Of a stretch of DNA of 64,000 bases, positions 35,601-46,706 are shown in pieces (positions within the stretch are counted from its first letter, which is position 1; each line of letters starts with the position of its first letter). Source of the stretch: Carya illinoinensis (taxonomy: Eukaryota > Streptophyta > Magnoliopsida > Fagales > Juglandaceae); NCBI RefSeq assembly GCF_018687715.1, contig NC_056752.1, positions 44,242,501-44,306,500 of the forward strand, written 5' to 3'. The notes under the pieces were generated by a model that searched no databases, was not told where the DNA came from, and saw nothing but the letters and a program-made list of their open reading frames with translations. Made by a program: the position numbers and the translations under genes.

Positions 35601-38600
35601 CTAATTAAATTACTTCTTGCTTATCCAAAAAAATAAATAAAGATTCAACTTTATTTAATGATCTACAACAGGGAAAATGTGGGATTATCTTTTTTCCCAT
35701 CTGTTTTGGAGCAAATATATAGGTTGTATACGCAAGTTTTGTGTCATATGAATTGGAAATTGTGCTGGTCTAGTTTTATAATGGGTTTTGCATCATGTTG
35801 TTACATTCAAACATTAGATGTTGATTGCAAATTTTGGGGGGCATTTGTGAACCTCTATAATTATTTTCCAAAGAATCTGACAAAGGCAATGGCAAGCATC
35901 CTTACATTGCTCACTGTTTTAAAACAAATAGAATGCTGGCCTAAAAGACTAAATCCAATGACAGAGATGAAGATCATAAAAAAGTGAATCTCCATTAACA
36001 ATGTTTCATTCAACTGTGATGACTGAAACTAATATGGTTAAATCAACAAATTCACATTTACTTACAATGCCTTAAAGAGCTGGAGAATTCACAATACACA
36101 GAAACACAATTTAATAAACTACCCAGGCTATTGTCATTCACTAGGGAATGAATCAAAGACTTTTAGACATGTGTGCCAGCATGGAGTACAAATTCTCCAT
36201 TTAGAGCAGGAAATTGAATGCAACGATTTACATTACAATATTCAAAACGTATACTTTCTAATAGTTGTTTCGCTACCCTTAGCAAATCCCACCGACAACC
36301 CCCCTTATTTAGAAATTGCTCTATTGGGGACATACATATTTCAAAAAATAGTAATAATTCCAGATAAATCTATAGATTTCAATTTGATATGTAAATCTGG
36401 AGCATGTAGTACACACAACACTGAATCACATGAGTAGGATTTTACATTATGAGGAGAGCAGCAATTTATCCATGTTGCAATTAAAGACAAAACACACTAC
36501 GAGGATCATCAACTTCATCATTAAATGAAATTAAGCATGCATGGTATAGGGAATGTCGATTAACGATTTCTATATAAACTCTTGTCCAAATGCATGCATG
36601 TCACAGATGATATAAAAATGTATATAAATATGATCATACCGCGAAAAAATGACATCGAAATTTAATCTAAACAACATCCAAGTTTGACTTAGGAGCACAT
36701 GATGAAATTATTTCTATATATATAGAAAAAACACAAACCCGGCCCAATATTAAGTGAACCCCATAGGTGTTCTGTACATATCCTACTTTATCAAGTAGAC
36801 GCATTTTTAAGGATTTTTTTATCCTTAAAAATCCTCAGTTCTTATATATATATACAAAAAAGGAAATATAACTAATGGCCGGTCCTCCTCATGTTAAGCC
36901 AATCTAGCTGGGTGGAAATTTGGCACTTATATACATATATTATATATATAAGCTGAAATATATGTGATCAGCAAAACATCATGAAGACGATGTTTAAATG
37001 ATGTAATGCGGTAACAACAACCAAAAGAATTAGGATTCAATAACATAAATTGCAGTCCATGTAATTTGCCTAAAATTACATATATACTGTCAACGACAAC
37101 ATTTACAGGTGTTTCCAGCGTTTAATTAAACATCTCGTTAAACATGAAAACAAAAACTCTGATCTTGACAACCTGAGGATATACCATGGAGCCTGATGAA
37201 TAAGCAACTACATATATGTGTGTGTGTCTGTGTTTTTCCCTTTTGAAAAAGAAGGTGCACAAACATGCATGCAAGCCAGAGTTTAGCCTCTAAACTTTGT
37301 CAGAATAAGGGGGGAACACAAAGAAAATGAGGATATAAGGTGATGAAGAAGGACAGCAAACCCATTGACAAAAACTCCTCAAAAAGGTGATGGTAGATTA
37401 CAACTGACACAACAAAGAGTTGTGGGTATAATTAAGAGAAGCAATAGAAAGGTTACTTTAACATATGCTTGGTTATTGTTTTCTTGCTAACAGGTGGTCA
37501 AATATAACAATTGAGAAAGAAATTAATATAACCGATAAAACAAGCAAATGAGTCCATTCAATATATTCGGATTTGAGTTTAGAATGCTAAGAAAACAAAA
37601 ATCAAGATATATCGATGGCGATGAGATATTATTCTCAATGATTGTAGGCAACATTGAGCTAGTTATTTATGAAACAACAAGCTGCTAGCTAACATTACAA
37701 TGATTAACCGATCATTTCAAAAAGTTATTCAGCAAGAACATGCAAGCACCTAAATGAATTGATCCACTGTCTATCGTTTCAAAATCGGGAAAAAGATGAA
37801 TCCATGATACATGCAGTCAAAATCAAGAATGCTTGTGTGGGAAGTATTCAAATAGTTTCATGTTTCGGTAGAGGTGTACTATCATTATAAGAACATTGAA
37901 GACAAATATTTACCAGCAAAATGACAGATAGTAGTACTCGATTTACAGGAGGATGACTTATAATCCTAGCTACTTCTTCAAATTTTACCGTGAAAACCGA
38001 AAAAAATCAAGAGTACTCAAATCTTTTCCCCTGTTGTTTGGAATGAACTCATGAATACATGAAACAGAAGGATGATAAGCATCAACAGATTACATAAGTG
38101 CACAAAAGAAGATTAAACCTGACAACAGGTCAGGATTTCTGATGTTTGTATTATTTCTTAAAAAAAATAAAGCCTTTGGCTTCAAGTTTTAAGTATTTAT
38201 CAGACAACTTCATGTATGTACATGAAGGTTAAGATAGACAGCTCTGGTAATCTTAATTACTGGTATCACCGCATATTCAAAGGGTCTCATCAATTTCTCG
38301 ACTCCAGACAATGGCTAGATTGTATCAGATTGGACATCAGAAGGCATTTTAGGTAAATATCTCTAGAACAATAATTCCTCAGTCAAAAATAACATTAGCT
38401 AAAAAAATTATAACTCAGCAGTAAAAGCTAATATATATCCTAAATAATTATCCAAATCTAAATGATATGAGTCAGTACATCACATAAAAATATAAGTAGT
38501 ACAGTAAGAATGAGATATTAAAAACCAACAATTTGCAGGCAGCACTCTTGTACCATTAGGTCTCGTGTATTATATTATATATATGGAGATCACATAGCTA

Positions 38601-39311
38601 TCTAGCTGCTGAAGTTGTGGAGAATCCAAAACTAACAGCTTTCTGTTGCAAGATAAAGGCTACCAATTCTAATTTCTGTACAGAAAGAGAAAATGGAAAA
38701 AGAGACTCCATGTATTCAAGTAATTTATTGAGGATATATATCCAAATATATTAATATAATATATTTGGATAATATATGACACAGCCATTGTTGAGAATGG
38801 CATTCAAAATGCTACTGACATTAATAACACAAAGTATATTATTGGAGGAGTAACCTTTATATATTTATTCACTCATGATCATGATCATCATGTACATGCA
38901 ATATATAAGAAAAGCAAGCAAAAGAGATACAAAGTGGAGCCAAGCCTTTGAGATGCTAGGTTTAAGCCAAAGACCCCATAGAGAGAAAGGAAGGGAGATA
39001 ATAGCTTTATAGGGAATATAGAGGGGAGTTTTGGATGATTGAACTGAAGTAAACATATACTCTTCCTTTTACTGATCAATTTTTATTGATTGTATAAAAA
39101 TATAAATTAAAATTTTTTATATTTTTTTAACCTAATAGGGTTTTTTAGATGGTTTATTTTAAGAAAAATTGAAAAAAGAGATGAATAGCAGAAAAAGGCA
39201 AAGGGCATGAGTATGACATGACTTAGATCGGGTGGATTTTGCAGTGGAAACCTTAAGCTATGGAGGGTGGTGGCATGGGAATACAAAATAGAATTAATTA
39301 TAATTATAATC

Positions 39312-39356
<45 letters not shown>

Positions 39357-41310
39357 AAGTGGATTGCAAGAGAGTTTGTAATCATGGGGGAAGCATATTC
39401 ACTTTCTGCCTTTTCATCACTTTCTAAGGCATGATTAGAAAAAAGTATCCCAATCTTCTCCCTCACCTAAAGGAAAGCATTTCCCATATTACACCCTCAT
39501 TCCCTTCACTTTCTTCAATACAACACCAAAACAGAAGTTCGCTTCTCAAGACTTCTACTACACTAAATAGAATACTGATTAGAGGAGAGAAACTTTACTG
39601 ACATGATTTTTAAGAGAAATACTTTATCTATATATTTAATTTTATAAAAGTAAAAAAGCCTTTACAAACTAGCTTTACACAGTGATTTTTTGAACATATA
39701 TAAATTCAAAATCAAGCTAGATAACTCATATACTTGTTATATAAAAGTGTTTTTATCGTCATTGTCTTAGTGTTTGGTGATGGAAAATTAATAACAAAAG
39801 CTGAGATAGATCAAATAATTTATGTTTCACATCTAGTCATGTTTAGTTTGGATTTCAAATTTTTCCTTTATATATATATATATATACCATCATTAGAAAT
39901 TAAGAGAGTGATATATGATCTCATAATTGTGTTTAACTAATCACATTAATCTAACACGTTCAATAGTTTAATGATGCACTAAACAGATTGAGCCACTAAT
40001 TTAAAAAATCAAATTATGATAATTTGAGTTTTAAAAATTGAGAAATTAAAAACTGCCGCCTAAATAAGTAATTGGATGATCGAACGAAGTACCCTGATTT
40101 CAGAGCAACACGGGTCTCATTGAGAGTGAAGGGTTGGATGAGTACTTATATATGGTCCATCCCATCATAGCTTAATTCCACTTTGATCTAAAACTAGTTT
40201 AGGTTTGTTCAATCAAACAATCAAGAGTTAGATGACCCACTTTCAATCTTTATTACAATATTTGGTGAATCAAATTTGTAACTCAGGATCTAAGACTGTC
40301 TTTGCCAGCATGGAATCTGAATCAAGAAGCAGAAATTTTTTCTTCATGCATGAGCTAGTGGGGGTTATATAGGAGACTAAAGAGGAAAGTAGAGGGGTTA
40401 AAACATTCTGGAATTATATTGTTGAAATAGTGAGCGATATCATTTTTGGAGGAATTGTGGAGTCTTAGCACCAAACAAAAAAATATGTTCATCTTTCTTT
40501 ATAATAATTCAGTATTAATGGGATATAATACTGCTCTTGTAAACATATCTATTACACAGTATTAAGCTTATTGCCTACAGTCATATTATAAAATATATCT
40601 TACTTTTATTGTTTAAGCAGTTACCTAAAAATTGACATCTTCATCTGCCTATAATAACATAATACCATATTCCTCCATATGTGTCTACATTTTGTCATGC
40701 TAATTAACAACAAGTGACCAATTCAGCGATTCTCAACTAATAGTGGGTTTTGCTAGGAAATAGCATTTTTATCAAAACTGAATAAATATAAGTAAGCTTA
40801 AAAAGAATGCTTTAGGAATAAATAAACATTACCATGAGCTTTGTTTGAAAATCCCACCTAGTTTCAAGCAACCAAGCATACTAAAATTGAATTTAACAAG
40901 CATAATGATTTTTGGAAAGAACAAAAGAAACTCTTGGTATATACAATTTTTTGTTTAAAGCCTGCATGGACAATGTTGGAGATATACAGTTTCTTTTTCC
41001 CTAATCAATTATTTCCCAAAATGTAGCCCTAAAACTAACCCCAAATGCACATTGTTAGATGAATGGAGAAATCGCAGCAGCAAATATATCGATCAGTGAA
41101 ACTGCATATATATTTGAGGTTATATATGTAGAAATTTCCAACTACCAAGAATGATATTCAGCCCCAATGAATCAATAATATGCACAGCATCAATAGATCA
41201 CAAAAAAATATAAAAAAACTACAAAAAGTTTATTCAGGAATAATTTGTGCATGTCATCCAACAATCCAAGTAGACAAACAAATGGCACTATGTTCATGCA
41301 TGTATGGAGA
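32700..41310. other. Long CACTA interior upstream of the transposase, no recognised gene
   Basis: These 8.6 kb would hold the promoter and leader of the TNP2 gene. Frames are short and scattered (longest about 119 codons). Apart from a small LINE relic (34,500-34,745), a TA run at 39,314-39,357 and AT-rich inverted repeats (36,803-36,832; 38,739-38,771) I recognise nothing. Confidence 0.5.
34500..34745 (+). mobile_element. Small LINE ORF2 relic inside the CACTA element
   Basis: The plus strand reads KVGDGKRI, then after a 1-bp shift PFWQDLWCGD and CKLEFPHTI. This matches the segment between RT and zf-RVT in plant LINEs (vGdG..i.FW.D.W.G). Too short to place further. Confidence 0.45.
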
Positions 41311-41313
41311 AAA

Positions 41314-41526
41314 GAGAAATGCTACACATCATCCTACACCACACACTTTATATATTAAAATATTATTTTTTATTATTTTTTATTTTTTATTTTATTTTAT
41401 TCTTATTAAACTAATTAAATTATTTTATTTATCATCCACACACTATATATTTATTATAGAAAAAATGAAAAAAAAATTAAAATAAGTGTGGTGTGTGAAG
41501 TGTGAGGATGATAAATAGATTTTTCC
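41314..41526. mobile_element. MITE nested in the CACTA element
   Basis: The left end (gaaatgctacacatcatcct then acaccacacac) matches the right end read in reverse (tatttatcatcctcacactt then cacacaccacac) imperfectly. The middle is T/A-rich with no frame of note. Confidence 0.6.
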
Positions 41527-41559
41527 TGGAGAAAATAACGAGTTCCAAAAGTGAGTTTG

Positions 41560-42322
41560 TGAGTAGAAAAATACCTTGGACACGCTGAGCAGTGGATTTT
41601 GGCCAACCGAGGGCTCAAAATGGACTGGCAAGCCTCAAAGACAGGATGTTTGTGACACCAATTTTAAGGAGATTTCTGGTAGCTCTAATGCACAACAGAG
41701 GGCGATTTTGGCAGCAATCGCCGTGTATACATATGCATTCAACAGAAGGGAGATTTAATTTTTGGTAGCCGAAGTATTGGGTGGCCAAAGTGGAAGATTT
41801 GAAGGGGGTTCATAGCAAAACTAATGGGTAAGCTGCCAAAATCGCCCTCTGTTGTGCATTAGATTTGATGGAGGCAAAGCTTGGGTTTTGGAAGGAAATG
41901 ATGAGCAACCTTCTATGCACAAGAAAAATGTAGTGGAGACCAGAGATGGAGCTTTGGGAGCGTTTCGGAAATGGGGAGAAAGGAACTACCACGTATGGAT
42001 TCGCCGGAAAGGATTTTAGATTATGGGTGATGGAAAATCGCTGACAAACACACATGGAGAGCAGAGGGTACAGTACTGCATAAGTCGCGGGGAGGGAAAT
42101 AAAATCCAAGTTTGGCGCCGGACAATATTTATTACATTTAGCAATGAAAATTTTCGCCGCTAGAAGCATTAATTTTCCTGCCATACCAGCAGCGACCTTT
42201 CTCGCCAGCTTTCCAATTATTTTCTCCAGCGAGTAAGAAATCGCCGTTATAAGTAATATATGCTAGCGATTTCTTTTCCAGCGATTCAAAAATCGCTGGT
42301 AAAAGCCCAGATTCTTGTAGTG
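41560..42322. repeat. Right subterminal region of the CACTA element with a 32-bp inverted repeat
   Basis: The terminal part contains a CCAGCGATT-N4-AATCGCTGG hairpin at 42,278-42,299, identical to the one at 20,090-20,111 in the left end, plus weaker copies. Further in, 41,684-41,715 and 41,832-41,863 are perfect 32-bp reverse complements (starting tctaatgcacaacagagggc) separated by 116 bp. A 124-codon minus-strand frame (41,810-42,184) overlaps this and is not recognised. Confidence 0.82.
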
Positions 42323-42640
42323 CGTGGTCTCCCTCTCTTCAAACGTCATTTTATATTAGATTTTTCTTTAAAATAAAGGGACGTCGTTTTAGATTAGATT
42401 TTGTTTTAAAAGCATCCCTATGGTCTCCCTCTTTTCCGAGGTCATTTTATATTAGATTTCTTTTAAAATAAAGAGACATTGTTTTAAATTAAATTTTGTA
42501 TTAAAAGCATGCCTCGTGGTCTCTCTCTCTTTCGAGGTCATTTTATATTAAATTTCTTTTAAAATAAAGAGACGTTGTTTTAGATTAGATTTTGTTTTAA
42601 AAGCATCCCTCGTGGTCTCCCCCCTTCTCTCTCTCCCTCT
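42323..42640. repeat. 96-bp tandem array, right part
   Basis: Continues the array cut at 19,316. tggtctcc or tggtctct anchors lie at 42,325, 42,421, 42,518 and 42,613 (spacing 95-97 bp). The first three units show the same order of unit variants as the three units on the left side (tcttcaaacg, then a gcatgcctc ending, then a gcatccc ending). Confidence 0.87.
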
Positions 42641-42689
42641 CCTCTTCTTTCTTTTCTCTATCTCTGTTTTTGGTTTATGTAGATCTAGA

Positions 42690-42692
<3 letters not shown>

Positions 42693-42735
<43 letters not shown>
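42693..42735. repeat. (CT)n microsatellite
   Basis: An uninterrupted CT run of about 43 bp just after the 96-bp tandem array. Likely length-variable. Other simple runs: (AC)n 47,411-47,430 and (GA)n 50,470-50,491. Confidence 0.95.
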
Positions 42736-42739
<4 letters not shown>

Positions 42740-42744
42740 CTGGA

Positions 42745-43286
42745 GACGATGATGAGTTGATGATTGAGTCCTCACTATGGGTGACGACCCTAGAGGCTAT
42801 CTCCCATCAGCTGAGCGGGGCATTTGCCCACGAAGGGTGAGGCCGTGGCCTGGGGGCCCAACTTGCCCCTGCCCATGCGAGGGTTGGGTGGCCCCATCCG
42901 AGGGATGCATGTAGCACCTATATAGGCTCACCAAACAATCTGCATGTGATGGATCACAGAAAATTAACCTTAGCAACAACTTCCTTGTAGGATTGACTTC
43001 TACTTATGGGTCTCGTTTCATAAGTACTCCGAGACAAATAAAACTCATTATTAAGGTCGTCTGTAGGTGAAATGCATGTCTCAACCTAGCTATGCCATAC
43101 TAAAATAAAAATAAACATCAATTATCAGTTGTACATCGTTGATTCAAAATAGTAAATCAAAATATCCAATTAGTCCAACATTCTTGATCAAATGGCCTAA
43201 AATCAAGAATGATCTGGAAGTCCATTAGCAAAGTTTTACGTAAAAGACAATTGAACTGTACCTGAGCTAGCCTTTAGCCTTTCATC
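42745..43286. other. Intergenic, with a GC-rich patch
   Basis: From about 42,780 to 42,910 the base composition is much richer in G and C than the surroundings, but I see no convincing frame, RNA gene or repeat. The rest is AT-rich up to the 5' truncation of the LINE. Confidence 0.45.
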
Positions 43287-46200
43287 GACTAGTGCAAACA
43301 ATACTGAATTCTTTACTGATAGTAGTCCAGGCCCGAATGGATTTGGATCCAGCTTTTACAAGGCTTGTTGGGATATTGTGGTAGAGGATGTATTGCTAGC
43401 TATGCACGAGTTCTATCATGCAGTCCCCATTCTGAGAGAGTTTACTTCCTCGTTTCTTGTTCTTATCCCTAAGGTTGACAATCTCAAGAGTTTTGATAAG
43501 TTCCGACCTATTAGCCTTTGCTCAGTCTTCTACAAAATGTGCACCAAGATTCTGGTGAGCCGAATCTCTTCTCTGTTGCCTAGGATTATCTCGGAAGAAC
43601 AGGTGACTTTCATCCTTGGAATGAGCATCTTCAAGAATGTGAGTCTAGCACAGGAAATGATTCAGTATCTCAACATGCCGGTCAGAGAAGGTAGTGTAGT
43701 TATGAAAATAGATATGGTTAAAGCATATGATAGCATCGACTAGAATTTTTTGATTCGTGTGCTGTCGACTTTTGGGTTTTCTGATATCTTTTGTAACTTG
43801 GTACGGAATTGTATCTCTTCTCCCTAGTTTTTAGTAGCCATGAATGGGGTATCCAAGGATTTTTTTTTCAAGGGGCCGGTGGGGTTGCGCCAAGAGGATC
43901 CTATCTTGCCATACTTGTTTATTATAGTGGAGGAAAGCTTGTCGAGACTCTTGAAGAGAAGGCATCAAGAACGGTAGTTTGTCTCTTTTTCATTCCCGAG
44001 GGGTGCTCTGTCCATACTTCATCTTCTTGACGCAGATGACATAGAATTTTTTCAAATGGTAGTAAAGCGTCGGTTAAGGTGATCTCGGAGTCCCTTGCTC
44101 TTGATGAATCGTGGTCTGGCCAAAAAGCTAGAAAGGAAAAATCTTCTATTTTTTTTTTTTTCTCAAAGCTCATTTCTTCTGTTAGGAGAAGACACCTACT
44201 GCATATAACAAGATTTTCATAGGGCTCTTTTCCTTTCAAATATTTAGGAGTCCCCATAGTTTCTGGTAGATTAATTGCCAACCATTTTGATGAGCTTGTT
44301 TGGAAAATTGGTGCTAGAATTGGAGGCTGGAAATCTCATCTTCTATCTCGTGGGGTCAGATTATTGTCGGTTAAACATATACTTAGTGGTATGCCTGTAC
44401 ATTTGCTCTCTATTTTACAGGTTCCGAGATTTGTGTTAAAGTCTCTTACTCGCTCCCTGAGTAACTTTTTCTGGGGTTATAAGGATGACAAACCAAAGAA
44501 ACACTGGAAAGCTTGGTACCAGCTGTGCACTCCGGCAAGTGATGGGGGTCTTGGTATCGGAAAGTTCCAAGATGTCCAAAGATCTATCCATATGAAATTA
44601 GCTTGGAACTACTGACAGGGGATACTCTTTGGTCTCAGTTTTTTAAAGCTAAATATGTGAAGGATGGCCATATTTCTCTTGTGAATCCGAATGGGTCTCG
44701 GTTTTGGAAGCTTATCGTTGGGTGCATCCCGGATGTTATTCAACACTCCAAGTGGAAGCCTAAGGAAGGAAACCTCTCTTTTTGGTTTGACAAATGGTTG
44801 GGGGAGGAAATCCTTGCTACCAGCTCTCTTGTTAATACGTCGAACCTGAAATTAAAAGATATTTGGATTGAGGATGGTTGGGACTTGGACCAGTTACATA
44901 GTTTGGTCGGATCTCAAAAAGCCCATGAGATTGTAAGAACTATTAGTGGACTAAGAGAAGGGGAGGATGTCCTTATCTGGGTGGCTAAAGAAGATAAAAT
45001 ATTCTCTATGAAAAATGCTTGTGAGTGCATTCGGGTTAGAGCTCCTAAAATCAGATGGTCTAATTGGGTTTGGCACCCGTGCCTTCCCCAGAAGATGGTA
45101 ATAACTATGTGGAAAAGCTAGAGTCATGCTCTTAGCTTGGATGACAGAGTTCGAAAGCTAGGCATACCTCTTAAAGTGCAATTGCTACGGTCGTGAAGCC
45201 TATGAAGACTTGAATCATGTGCTATCCAACGAGCATTTGGAGGAAGAGTGCTATTCAGGTGGGTATGCTAAGAACGAACTTCTACACTTGGAGAGAAACT
45301 GTCCAGGCCTGGTTTAACAAAGCCTAAAAATCGACTACAAGAGGGTTGCTCATTGGCATTATCCCAGTTATTGTTACATGGGTCCTTTAGCTCCATTGTT
45401 GCAAAGCAAGATGGGAAGGAAAATCTGAATCTATGGAGGAGACCTAGCAGACTATCCAATTCTGGATGGTGACGCTTAGTGAGAAACTGAGGGCTACTAA
45501 GGCCCTATCTGCACAAGATGAGAAGATATTGGGAGACCTAAATATCAAGCCGAAACCCAAAGGAGAAAGGAGATGCAGATTATCCATTGGCATCGCCCTA
45601 AACATGGTTGGTTTAAACTTAATGTGGATGGGAGTAGTAGAGGAAACCCGAGGAAGGTAGGTGCAGGGGCAGTTTTACGAGATGTTGCAGGTAATATGAT
45701 TTTTGCCTTCGCTTCTCCTCTTAATCATGGCACAAATAACTTTGCTGAGTTCATGGCACTCCTCCTAGGAGTGAGGAATATCTGTGAAAGAGGTCTAGAC
45801 AACATAGAGATTGAGATGGACTCTTTAATTGTGGTCAAGTGGGTGAGAAGTGCAAAGTGTCCTATCTAGTATCTAGAATATTTTTGGGAGGAATTATTGG
45901 GATTGCTTAGAGGCAAGGTGTTTTCAGTTCATTATATTTTCAAGCAAGGCAATGCTCCGGCTGATTTTTTGCGCAAATGGCTTCAGAAGACTATGCAGGA
46001 GCTTGTGTTATGCCTCCAGCCTGTCCGTAAATCACACAAGACGATATTTAAATGGTTCAGCAATTGCCTACGTCCACTAGAGCCTCTTTCATAGAATTTG
46101 TACAAGATTTACAAAAATCTACAAATTCTCATCTCTCCCTCACATCCCTCTTTCTCTCTGTTTTTTCTTTCTCCCCCCACTGCTGCTGCCGCGCCTCACT

Positions 46201-46665
46201 TTCTGCAACTGAGCTCTCTCCTATTTATAGGAGAGAGCAGCCTACAACTTACAATTTCGGTGGAGGGATTTACGGAAGAAATGGAGGTGCAGACACTGTG
46301 GGTATCTGTGGGAGGCGCCTAATATGCCAAGGGAGAGAACGGTGTTTCTCTCTGTTTTCATATTGTAGGTGGTTTTTCAACAGCTTGGTCTGTGATGGCA
46401 TCTGCTCCTCCTCTCCTAAGGGGTTTAATTAGAACAGATAGGCTTGGTTTCCCTTACTTCAGGAATATTTTGTAACTGGCTGGTATAGTGGTTTGTTTTC
46501 TGGTTTGGTATAGTTGTTTACTTGGGAGTCTGTTGTAATCTCTGATGTCTAAGCTTGGTGATCCTGTTTTTTGCTCTCTTTGTTACCACGCTTTCTCCAC
46601 TATAAGTGAGATGAAATAGATTTCAGGAGGTGTTGTCCTCCCTTTAATTAAAAAAGGAAAGAAAG
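43287..46665 (+). mobile_element. Degenerate LINE (RT, zf-RVT, RNase H), broken by a solo LTR
   Basis: The plus strand carries ORF2 from within the RT domain: SPGPNGFGSSFYKACWD, FLVLIPKVDNLKSFDKFRPI, SLCSVFYKMCTKIL, SEEQVTFILG, KIDMVKAYDSID. The catalytic YADD is LDADD at about 44,023-44,040. Later parts are FKYLGVPI, GGLGIGKFQDV, FWFDKWLGEE and an RNase H domain at 45,573-45,960 (LNVDGSSRGNPRKVGAG, NNFAEFMALLLG, EMDSLIVV, GNAPADFL). The end, LLRGLIRTDRLGFPYFRNIL, lies at 46,412-46,475 beyond the solo LTR, followed by a 3' UTR and an A-rich tail near 46,650-46,665. Stops and shifts are numerous. Its 3' end abuts CFA copy C. The 5' end is truncated; the position is approximate. Confidence 0.88.
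46001..46387 (-). mobile_element. Solo LTR inside the LINE, related to the LTR element at 1,643
   Basis: A 377-bp LTR (46,006-46,382) starts TGTTA and ends CAACA, flanked by exact 5-bp duplications GCTTG (46,001-46,005 and 46,383-46,387). The start shares cctgtcc, aatcacacaagacgatat, tttaa(a/g)tggttc and tacgtccact with the 431-bp LTRs on the left, so it belongs to a related family. There is no interior, so the element was lost by LTR-LTR recombination. The strand follows from comparison with the full element. Confidence 0.9.
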
Positions 46666-46706
46666 AAAATAACACTAAATTCCAAATGATTATTTTTAAT
46701 TCTTAC

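Larger units (their letters stand above)
19317..42322 (-). mobile_element. CACTA (En/Spm) DNA transposon, 23.0 kb, with captured host gene fragments
   Basis: The left end reads CACTACAACAGATTGGAG. The right end, reverse-complemented, reads CACTACAAGAATCTGGGC. A 3-bp target duplication CGT flanks it (19,314-19,316 and 42,323-42,325), the size expected for this superfamily. Both ends carry subterminal arrays of short inverted motifs. Inside, all on the minus strand, are a TNP2-type transposase relic (29,038-32,667), an En/Spm Transposase_24-type gene relic (26,467-28,480), and exon pieces of a kinesin, a DnaJ and a PI-PLC-X protein (22,702-26,004). Both transposase genes contain stops, so the copy is not autonomous. 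Captured introns are kept, so capture happened at DNA level. Confidence 0.93.

Noticed and set aside
38888..39079. Conserved-looking leader or microRNA precursor
   Set aside because: I compared it with plant microRNA sequences I remember and saw no match or clear foldback.
39107..39466. 119-codon frame at the TA microsatellite
   Set aside because: The middle is translated TA repeat (IYIYIY), so the length means nothing.
41810..42184. 124-codon frame in the right subterminal region
   Set aside because: It overlaps the inverted-repeat arm and shows no known motif; more likely a by-product of the repeats.
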